In this document: piece by piece, positions 1 to 5,197 of the stretch
How positions within the stretch are numbered: position 1 is the first letter of the stretch
How the letters are laid out: the number at the start of each line of letters is the position of its first letter
NCBI GenBank assembly: GCA_025964065.1
Contig: JAOPZO010000422.1
Coordinates: 1-6,434 of the forward strand
Direction of reading: 5' to 3'
Source of the DNA: Solirubrobacterales bacterium
Lineage (GTDB): Bacteria > Actinomycetota > Thermoleophilia > Solirubrobacterales > Solirubrobacteraceae
DNA length: 6,434 nucleotides
Notes under the pieces: generated by a model
The model's input: the letters and a program-made list of their open reading frames with translations, nothing else
What the model was told of the DNA's origin: nothing
Databases searched by the model: none
Translations under genes and position numbers: made by a program

Positions 1-1
1 G

Positions 2-232
2 GTCCTCGCCCGGCGGAGCGGGGCCCGGCTGGTCGTCACGGTGCGGCCGGGTGCGACGCCCGGACGCGTCGTGCACCTGCACGTGCGGTTCGCGGGTGGC
101 CGGACGGAGCTCCTCGCGAACCGGCGAGGCCGCTTCGTGGTCCCGGGGGCGCGCGGCGGCGGCGAGGTCGAGGCCTGGACGACGGCCGCCGACGGGCGCC
201 AGTCGGCTTCCCGCGAGGTGCGGTTCAGGTGA
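2..232 (+). CDS. C-terminal part of an unidentified protein (5' end outside window)
   Basis: An open frame runs from the left edge to a TGA at 230-232, giving about 76 visible residues. The visible part alternates Val-rich strands with Gly/Arg turns (VVHLHVRFAGG, then RGRFVVPG, then EVEAWTTAADG) and ends in REVRFR. This pattern suggests the last strands of a beta-sandwich, Ig-like or similar extracellular domain. That is inference from strand pattern only, and I recognise no family motif. A GTG at 41 could serve as a start, but the frame is open upstream with similar composition and no ribosome site is visible, so a truncated longer gene is more likely. Its stop lies inside the 3' end of the convergent polyketide synthase gene (8-nt overlap), which limits where either transcript can terminate. 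Confidence 0.55.
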   Translation, partial: VLARRSGARLVVTVRPGATPGRVVHLHVRFAGGRTELLANRRGRFVVPGARGGGEVEAWTTAADGRQSASREVRFR

Positions 233-1268
233 CCTGGAGCAGCGCCATGTAGAGCGTGAGGCCGGGGCCGAACGCCATGGCGACGACGTGGTCGCCGACC
301 TCGAGGCGGCCCCCCGCGACCATGCGCTCGAGCACGACCATCACGGTCGGCGAGGAGCAGTTGCCGCACTCGCGGAGCACGGCGTTCGACTCCGCGACCT
401 GCTCGTCGGAGAGCGCGAGCTTCTTCTGGACGACCTCGACGATGCGCGGGCCGCCCGGGTGGACCGCCCAGCCCGCGACGTCCGCGGGCGCCAGGCCGTG
501 CGGCGCGAGCAGGTCCTCGACCGTCGCGACGACGTGCTTGCGCAGCACGGCCGGCACGCGCGGGGAGAGGCCCATGCGGAAGCCGAGGTCCGTGACGTCC
601 CAGGTCATGAGCGCGGAGCGCGCGCTGTCCGTGCGCGCCGCGATGTCGAGCACCCGCAGGCCGCGCGCCTCCCCCCCGGGCTGGAGCACGACGGCGTTCG
701 CGGCGTCCGCGAAGAGCGCGTGCGCGACGATCTGCTCCGCGTCGTCCGTGGGCGGCTGCACGTGCAGCGAGGTGAGCTCCAGGCACAGCATCACCGCGGT
801 GCGAGAGCGGGCCGCGACGGCGTCGGCGGTGCTCGCGAGGCCCGGGATCGCGGCGTAGCAGCCCATGTGCCCGACGTGCAGGCGCTGGACCCCCACGGGC
901 ATCCCGAGGTCGCGCGCGATGAGGATGTCGAGGCCCGGGGTCGCGTAGCCCGTGCAGGAGACGACCGTGAGCAGGTCGATGTCCTGCGGGGTCAGCCCGG
1001 CCGCCTCGATCGCGCCCGCGACGGCCTCCGTGCCGAGCGGGAGCGCGTCGGCCGCGAAGCGCTCCATCCGCTGCCCGGTGCTCCAGGTGCTCACGTCCTC
1101 GAGCAGCGGGTCCGTGGTGCCGTGGCGGGTCTCGATGCCCGTGCCCGCGAAGACGCGCCGGGCGAGGTCGGAGCCCGAGTAGTGCTCGGCGAAGTAGCCG
1201 TCCCACAGCTCCTGCTGGGTCCGCCTGGCCGGGAACGCCGAACGCGACGCGGTGACGGTGGCGTTCAT
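225..1268 (-). CDS. Type III polyketide synthase (chalcone/stilbene synthase-like)
   Basis: A 347-residue homodimeric-type ketosynthase expected to extend an acyl-CoA starter with malonyl-CoA and cyclise the product to a resorcinol, pyrone or related phenolic. The full catalytic triad is visible: Cys137 in HMGCYAAIPG, His270 in AVHPGGPR and Asn303 in CGNCSSPT. Other family marks are CTGYATPGLD (105-114), a likely gatekeeper Phe186 in ALFADAAN, GFRMGLSPRVP (229-239), and the AFGPGLT loop near the C-terminus (332-338). Length matches complete bacterial members. In the usually glycine-rich segment after Phe186 this protein has FADAANAV instead of FGDGAAAV, a mild difference. The start at 1268 is supported by GGAGGG four bases upstream and by ATGA overlap with the methyltransferase stop, implying translational coupling. 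The likely product class is alkylresorcinol or alkylpyrone by family and context, but chain length and starter cannot be inferred. Confidence 0.93.
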   Translation of the reverse strand: MNATVTASRSAFPARRTQQELWDGYFAEHYSGSDLARRVFAGTGIETRHGTTDPLLEDVSTWSTGQRMERFAADALPLGTEAVAGAIEAAGLTPQDIDLLTVVSCTGYATPGLDILIARDLGMPVGVQRLHVGHMGCYAAIPGLASTADAVAARSRTAVMLCLELTSLHVQPPTDDAEQIVAHALFADAANAVVLQPGGEARGLRVLDIAARTDSARSALMTWDVTDLGFRMGLSPRVPAVLRKHVVATVEDLLAPHGLAPADVAGWAVHPGGPRIVEVVQKKLALSDEQVAESNAVLRECGNCSSPTVMVVLERMVAGGRLEVGDHVVAMAFGPGLTLYMALLQVT

Positions 1269-1990
1269 CGCGCCCTCCGGACCCGGCCCGCGTAGAGCGC
1301 GGCGAGCGAGCGGGTGCGCTCCATGTGCACCGGGGTCGCGCGGTCGCGCAGGAAGCGCAGGTAGCTCGGCGCGTGGACGCGCAGCCCGAACTGCTCCTCC
1401 ACCTCGAGCCCGTGTGCGTTGAAGAGCGCCGCGAGTCGCCGCGGCGGCACGAAGAGGCGCGGGTCGTGGATGTTCCGCGGCGGCCCGCCCGGCAGGCGCT
1501 CGCCCACCCAGACGAGCGAGAGGCGCGCCCAGAAGGTCGCGTTGATCGTGTCGTAGACCGCGACGCCGCCGGGCTGCAGGAGCCGCGCGACCTCGCCGAC
1601 GAGGGCCGGGAGGTCCTCGACGTGCTCGATGAGCTCGCCGACCACGACGACCTCGGCGCAGCCGTCGGGCAGCGGGACCGCGGCGACGTCGCCCTGCACG
1701 GGCTCGACGCCGCGCTCGGCGGCCTGGGCGAGCGCGGCCGCGTTGCGGTCCACCCCGACGTGGCGGAAGCCCGCGGGCACGTGCGGGGCCATCAGGCCGC
1801 CGCCGCACCCGAGGTCCACGAGGGTCGCGCCGGGCGCCGACGGCGCCGGCAGGAGCTCCGCGCGCGCGGCCGCGAGCCAGTGCAGCGCCGCGAACGGGCC
1901 CTGCTCGTCCCACCACGCGTGGGCGAGGTCGTCGTACTGCTCGGGCGCGTTGCGGGCGCGGAGAGGAGAAGCGGCGAGGGGCAAGGGCAC
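1265..1990 (-). CDS. UbiG-like class I SAM-dependent methyltransferase
   Basis: From the GTG at 1990 the protein has 241 residues, close to the usual UbiG length. The N-terminal part, QYDDLAHAWWDEQGPF with WWD at 26-28, resembles the start of UbiG (3-demethylubiquinone O-methyltransferase type). It is followed by the SAM-binding loop VDLGCGGG (58-65), an acidic residue ending strand 2 in HVGVDRN (77-83), GDVAAVPLPDG (100-110), ELIEHVEDL (118-126), and LLQPGGVAVYDTIN (137-150). The IHDPRLF segment matches the GTHDWKKF region of UbiG. It probably O-methylates a phenol or catechol; directly upstream of a type III PKS, the likely substrate is the PKS product rather than ubiquinone. Its TGA overlaps the PKS ATG. 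The start is uncertain: no ribosome site precedes 1990, the frame is open to an ATG at 2191 through Ala/Pro/Arg-rich residues, and GTG codons at 2095, 2092 and 2086 have GAGG at a suitable distance. Confidence 0.87.
   Translation of the reverse strand: MPLPLAASPLRARNAPEQYDDLAHAWWDEQGPFAALHWLAAARAELLPAPSAPGATLVDLGCGGGLMAPHVPAGFRHVGVDRNAAALAQAAERGVEPVQGDVAAVPLPDGCAEVVVVGELIEHVEDLPALVGEVARLLQPGGVAVYDTINATFWARLSLVWVGERLPGGPPRNIHDPRLFVPPRRLAALFNAHGLEVEEQFGLRVHAPSYLRFLRDRATPVHMERTRSLAALYAGRVRRAR
1273..1278 (-). promoter_or_regulatory. Shine-Dalgarno site of the type III PKS gene
   Basis: On the minus strand GGAGGG stands four bases before the ATG at 1268-1266. It is the clearest ribosome binding site in the window and lies inside the last codons of the upstream methyltransferase gene. 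Together with the ATGA stop/start overlap it fixes the PKS start and suggests coupled translation. Confidence 0.75.
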
Positions 1991-1994
1991 CCCA

Positions 1995-2000
1995 ACGCTA
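1995..2000 (-). promoter_or_regulatory. Possible -10 element before the methyltransferase
   Basis: The minus strand reads TAGCGT, fitting TANNNT, four bases before the GTG at 1990, in surroundings otherwise almost free of T. It could be the -10 of a leaderless or near-leaderless transcript of the methyltransferase-PKS pair. The spacing is shorter than the 6-7 bases at the two other promoters in this window, and no -35 match is visible, so this is tentative. Confidence 0.25.
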
Positions 2001-2188
2001 GTGCGGCGCGGCGCTCGGGCGGGGACGGTGACGGGCTCCGGCGCGCTGGCGGTCGCCCCGGGCGCGCGCAGGGGAGCGGAGCGCACCTGCACCACGGCGC
2101 CGGCCTCGGCCGGGAGGCGCTGCTCGTCGATCGCAGACGGCTCCGTGCCGCCGCCGGGTCCCCGCGACCTCCGCGTTCGTCCGCACCG

Positions 2189-2215
2189 CATGCCGCGCGC
2201 GGCCGCGCCCGCATG
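2189..2215 (-). terminator. Imperfect GC-rich hairpin after the secreted-protein gene
   Basis: CATGC at 2189-2193 pairs with GCATG at 2211-2215. The inner GC tract continues the stem with one bulge and about one mismatch, leaving a tight loop. It starts one base beyond the stop codon of the secreted-protein gene (TAG, read from 2219 to 2217), where an intrinsic terminator or 3'-end stabiliser would lie. There is no run of T after it, and in DNA this rich in G and C such pairings arise easily, so the call is weak. Confidence 0.25.
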
Positions 2216-2216
2216 A

Positions 2217-2588
2217 CTACAGGTCGCGCGCCGTCATCGTCGCGATGACGGTGGAGCCGCGGGTGATCCGGCAGCGGAACGGGTCGACGTCGAGCTCGGT
2301 GGTGCCCGAGAGGCGCCGCCGGTTCGTCGTGGGAACGACGCTGAGGACCGGCCGGTAGCGGCCGTCCTCGACCCGGCAGGCGAGCGTGAAGCGCCGGCGC
2401 GCCGCGGTGGCGCCGACCGTCCGGCTCAGCGTGAGGGTCGCGAGGCTCGCGCCGCGGATCGTGAAGCGGGTCTCGCCGTAGCGGTTCGACGCCTTGCCGT
2501 AGTAGTCGCCGAACGCGTGCGCGGGCGCGGCGCCGCCGGCGAGGGCGGCGCCTGAGAGGAGGGCGCAGGCGGCGGAGCGGGCGAGCAC
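2217..2588 (-). CDS. Small secreted protein of unknown function
   Basis: A 123-residue protein with a clear Sec-type signal peptide: MLAR, a hydrophobic Ala/Leu stretch (5-20), and a probable cleavage site after APAHA at residue 25. The mature part of about 98 residues begins FGDYYGKASNRYG and alternates strand-like segments (ETRFTIRG, LATLTLSRTVG, RRRFTLACRV, RYRPVLSVVP, FRCRITRG, STVIATMTA), so a small beta-rich fold is likely. It contains exactly two cysteines, Cys71 and Cys106, well placed for one extracytoplasmic disulfide. There is no membrane anchor or lipobox. I do not recognise the family. The GTG start at 2588 follows the amidase stop after 3 nt, in the same frame, and no better start exists because the in-frame amidase TGA lies two codons upstream. 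No strong ribosome site is visible, so translation may depend on the upstream gene. Confidence 0.75.
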   Translation of the reverse strand: MLARSAACALLSGAALAGGAAPAHAFGDYYGKASNRYGETRFTIRGASLATLTLSRTVGATAARRRFTLACRVEDGRYRPVLSVVPTTNRRRLSGTTELDVDPFRCRITRGSTVIATMTARDL

Positions 2589-2591
2589 GGC

Positions 2592-4031
2592 TCAGCTCAC
2601 GGGGGCCCGGCGCGCCGCCCAGGGCGCTGCCTCCTCGAGCTGCGCGGAGAGCGCCAGGAGCGCGCCCTCGCCGCCGGGCTGCCCGATGAGCTGGCTCCCG
2701 AGCGGGAGGCCCGCGTCCGGATCGCCGTCGGGGCGGACGTGCAGCGGCAGGGAGATCGCGGGCGAGCCCGTGAGGTTCGAGATCGCGGTGTAGGGCGTGA
2801 ACTGGCCGGAGCGGGCGAACGTCGCCATGGGATCCGGCGCGGTCGGGTCGAGGACGCCGATCGGGACCGGGGCCTCGGCGAGCGCGGGAGTGAGCACGAC
2901 GTCGTAGCCCGCGGTCCAGGTGACCAGCTGGCGCGCGAAGCCCTGGAGCTGCGCCGCCGCCATCGCGGCCTGCACGGAGCTGATCCCCTGGCACGTCGTC
3001 CAGATCGCCCAGCTCAGCGCCTCCATGTCCTCCTCGCCCGGCTCGCGGCCCGCGAGGAGCGCCCCGAACGCGATCGACGTGGAGACGGCGGGGCCGAACG
3101 ACGCCGTGAAGCGCTCGAGCATCCCCGGGACGGTCCACGGCGCATCGGTCACCTCGACGACCTCGTGCCCGAGGGACTCGAGGAGCTTCCCGGTGTCGTG
3201 CGCGGCCTGCGCGCAGACCGGGTCGACGGGGCTGTCGACGAGCGGCGGGACGGTGGAGAGGGCGACCCGCAGCGCCTTCGGGCGGCGCGCGGCGAGCTCC
3301 GCGAACGGCGCGGGCGGCGGCGTGGCCCAGGAGGCGTCGCCGACCTCGTAGCCGTGCAGGAGGTCGAGCACGAGCGCGGTCTCGGCGACGGAGCGGGTGA
3401 GCACGCCGTCCTGCACGAGGAAGCTCTCGCCCTGCGCCGGGCCGACCGAGATCCGTCCGCGCTGCGGCTTCAGGCCGACGAGCCCGCAGCACGCGGCCGG
3501 GATGCGGGTCGAGCCGCCGCCGTCGTTCGCGTGGGCGATCGGGACCATGCCGCTCGCCACGGCCACCGCCGAGCCGCCGCTCGAGCCGCCCGGGGTGCGC
3601 GTGGTGTCCCACGGGTTGCGGGTGGCGCCGAAGCGGGCGGTCTCCGTCGACGGGAGGATCCCGTACTCCGGGAGGGTCGTCGTGCCGACGATGATGAAGC
3701 CCGCGCGCTTGAAGCGCGTCACGACGTGGTCGTCCATCGGTGCGACGAAGTCGCCGAAGAAGGCGGCGGCGAACGTGAGCCGGCGGCCCGCGATCGCGCG
3801 GTTGTTCTTGATCGCGATCGGGACGCCCGCGAACGGCCGCGGGTCGTCCCTCCCGATGCCGTCCGCCTCCGCGAGCGCGTCCTCCGCGAAGACGTCCACG
3901 AACGCGTTGAGCTCCGGGTCGAGCGCGGCGATGCGGTCCAGGGAGGCCTGGACGAGCTCGCGGGCGCGCACCTCACCGCCCTTCACCATGGCGGCGAGGG
4001 TCGTCACCGGCAGGAACATCAGGTCGTCCAT
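2592..4031 (-). CDS. Amidase-signature family hydrolase
   Basis: From the ATG at 4031 the protein has 479 residues, the normal size for this family, and should hydrolyse an amide bond to acid and amine or ammonia in the cytoplasm. The Ser-cisSer-Lys triad is complete: Lys75 in GVPIAIKNN, Ser150 in TPGGSSGGS and nucleophile Ser174 in DGGGSTRIPA. The spacings (75 and 24 residues) equal those of fatty acid amide hydrolase (Lys142, Ser217, Ser241). The following CCGLVGLKPQRGR is typical of bacterial amidases near the 6-aminohexanoate-cyclic-dimer hydrolase/AmiE-signature group. There is no signal peptide and no GatA partner genes, so a tRNA-amidotransferase role is unlikely. The substrate cannot be told. 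An in-frame start at 4073 would add 14 residues, but the -10 box at 4039-4044 would then lie inside the gene, so 4031 is preferred. It is the first gene of a minus-strand unit with the secreted-protein gene. Confidence 0.93.
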   Translation of the reverse strand: MDDLMFLPVTTLAAMVKGGEVRARELVQASLDRIAALDPELNAFVDVFAEDALAEADGIGRDDPRPFAGVPIAIKNNRAIAGRRLTFAAAFFGDFVAPMDDHVVTRFKRAGFIIVGTTTLPEYGILPSTETARFGATRNPWDTTRTPGGSSGGSAVAVASGMVPIAHANDGGGSTRIPAACCGLVGLKPQRGRISVGPAQGESFLVQDGVLTRSVAETALVLDLLHGYEVGDASWATPPPAPFAELAARRPKALRVALSTVPPLVDSPVDPVCAQAAHDTGKLLESLGHEVVEVTDAPWTVPGMLERFTASFGPAVSTSIAFGALLAGREPGEEDMEALSWAIWTTCQGISSVQAAMAAAQLQGFARQLVTWTAGYDVVLTPALAEAPVPIGVLDPTAPDPMATFARSGQFTPYTAISNLTGSPAISLPLHVRPDGDPDAGLPLGSQLIGQPGGEGALLALSAQLEEAAPWAARRAPVS

Positions 4032-4038
4032 GCGGGCG

Positions 4039-4068
4039 AGTATCCCGACGCGATCGTCCCCGTGTCCC
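4039..4068 (-). promoter_or_regulatory. Promoter of the amidase gene, probably leaderless
   Basis: On the minus strand GGGACA (4068-4063, four of six matches to TTGACA) is followed after 18 bases by GATACT (4044-4039, five of six matches to TATACT). Seven bases later comes the ATG at 4031. Transcription would start at or next to the A of the ATG, giving an mRNA without a 5' leader, which agrees with the absence of any Shine-Dalgarno site. Box matches and spacing are seen; use in the cell is inferred. Confidence 0.6.
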
Positions 4069-4100
4069 CACACGGCCGCTCACGTTCCGGCCGACGACGT

Positions 4101-4106
4101 TAGATT
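4101..4106 (+). promoter_or_regulatory. -10 box of citrate synthase, probably leaderless
   Basis: TAGATT lies exactly six bases before the ATG at 4113, so the expected transcription start is the start codon itself. No ribosome binding site is present between them (CGCCCC). No convincing -35 hexamer is seen around 4076-4084. Such TANNNT-N6-ATG arrangements are common for leaderless actinobacterial genes. The box is back-to-back with the amidase promoter in an 81-bp divergent region. Confidence 0.6.
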
Positions 4107-4112
4107 CGCCCC

Positions 4113-5195
4113 ATGAGCGACGTCCAGTCCGGCCTCGAAGGCGTCGTCGCCTTCGCCACCACGATCGCCGAGCCGGACAAGGAGGGCGGGTCCCTCCGGT
4201 ACCGCGGGGTCGACATCGAGGACCTCGTGGGCCAGGTGCCCTACGAGCAGGTGTGGGGCCTCCTCGTCGACGGGTCCTTCGCGCCGGGCCTCGCGCCCGC
4301 CCAGCCGCACCCGCTGCTCGTCCGCTCGGGCGACCACCGCGTCGACGTGCAGGCCGCGCTCGCGATGCTCGCCCCCGAGTACGGCTACCGGCCCGTCATC
4401 GACATCTCCGACGAGCAGGCCCGCGACGACCTCGCGCGCGCCTCGGTGCAGGCGCTGTCGTTCGTCGCGCAGTCCGCGCGCGGCCTCGGCCAGCCCTGGG
4501 TCCCGCAGGGCGAGATCGACGAGCAGGACACGATCGCCAAGCGCTTCCTCATGCGCTGGCGCGGCGAGGTCGACCCCGACCACGCGAAGGCGATCGACGC
4601 CTACTGGATCTCCGCGGCCGAGCACGGCATGAACGCCTCGACGTTCACCGCCCGCGTCGTGACCTCCACGGGCGCGGACTGCGCCGCGGCGCTCTCCTCC
4701 GCGGTCGGCGCGCTCTCGGGCCCGCTCCACGGTGGCGCGCCCTCGCGCGTGCTGAAGATGATCGAGGGCGTCGAGGCGATGGACGGCGACGCCGAGAAGT
4801 GGGTCAAGCAGGCGCTCGACTCGGGCGAGCGGCTCATGGGCTTCGGCCACCGCGTGTACCGCGCCGAGGACCCGCGCGCCCGCGTGCTGCGCCGCGTCGC
4901 CTCCGAGCTCGGCTCACCGCGCTTCGAGGTCGCAGAGGCGCTCGAGAAGGCGGCGCTCGCGGAGCTCAGGGCGCGCAAGCCCGACCGCGTCCTCGCGACG
5001 AACGTCGAGTTCTGGAGCGCGGTCATCCTCGATCTCGCGAAGGTGCCGGCCGACCTCTTCACCCCGATGTTCACCTGCGCGCGCGTCGCGGGCTGGAGCG
5101 CCCACATCCTCGAGCAGAAGCGCGAGGGCCGGCTGATCCGCCCGACGGCGGAGTACGTCGGCGAGGCCCCGCGCTCCGTCTCGGACGTGGGCTGA
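4113..5195 (+). CDS. citA: Citrate synthase (actinobacterial citrate synthase 2 type)
   Basis: A 360-residue enzyme condensing acetyl-CoA and oxaloacetate to citrate at entry to the TCA cycle. The N-terminal GSLRYRGVDIEDLV (26-39) is typical. Active-site residues visible by comparison with the E. coli enzyme are His171 in EHGMNAST (E. coli His264), His246 in GFGHRVYR (His305), and the substrate-binding arginines Arg255 in EDPRAR, Arg324 in FTCAR and Arg343 in LIRP. PLHGG (204-208) is conserved as well. At the third catalytic position, the Asp of NVDFYSG (E. coli Asp362), this protein has Glu299 in NVEFWSA. I recall the same change in mycobacterial CitA-type enzymes, so it is probably a subfamily trait rather than loss of function, and a 2-methylcitrate synthase activity is possible. 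The short length lacks the N-terminal domain of the NADH-regulated hexameric enzymes. The gene is first in a unit with the protease at 5198, after a leaderless-type promoter. Confidence 0.95.
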   Translation: MSDVQSGLEGVVAFATTIAEPDKEGGSLRYRGVDIEDLVGQVPYEQVWGLLVDGSFAPGLAPAQPHPLLVRSGDHRVDVQAALAMLAPEYGYRPVIDISDEQARDDLARASVQALSFVAQSARGLGQPWVPQGEIDEQDTIAKRFLMRWRGEVDPDHAKAIDAYWISAAEHGMNASTFTARVVTSTGADCAAALSSAVGALSGPLHGGAPSRVLKMIEGVEAMDGDAEKWVKQALDSGERLMGFGHRVYRAEDPRARVLRRVASELGSPRFEVAEALEKAALAELRARKPDRVLATNVEFWSAVILDLAKVPADLFTPMFTCARVAGWSAHILEQKREGRLIRPTAEYVGEAPRSVSDVG

Positions 5196-5197
5196 GC

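Larger units (their letters stand above)
1991..2216. other. 226-bp gap between secreted-protein and methyltransferase genes
   Basis: This stretch is open in the methyltransferase frame as far as an ATG at 2191, but the translated residues are Ala/Pro/Arg/Gly-rich with no motif, as expected of GC-rich noncoding DNA. It holds an imperfect GC-rich inverted repeat at its right end, a cluster of GTG codons near 2084-2095 preceded by GAGG (2104-2107), and a TAGCGT box at its left end. It is either the leader and promoter of the methyltransferase-PKS unit or, less likely, an N-terminal extension of the methyltransferase. Confidence 0.5.

Noticed and set aside
51..1295. Long plus-strand frame opposite the PKS, and similar long frames opposite the other genes (1325-2248, 2739-4103, 4601-6403)
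   Set aside because: They are Arg/Ala/Gly/Asp-rich with no motifs and lie opposite genes with complete catalytic residues. Such frames arise routinely in very GC-rich DNA.
1792..3612. Long minus-strand frame crossing the amidase, secreted-protein and methyltransferase genes
   Set aside because: Almost entirely low-complexity Arg/Ala/Pro. It is a shifted frame of three well-supported genes, not a fusion protein.
2592..4031. GatA subunit of the tRNA amidotransferase
   Set aside because: The signature and triad fit the wider amidase family, but there are no gatB or gatC neighbours and the C-terminal half does not look like GatA.
4253..5197. In-frame upstream extension of the M50 protease through citrate synthase
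   Set aside because: The extension is a shifted reading of citrate synthase and Arg-rich. The normal M50 N-terminus begins at the ATG at 5198.
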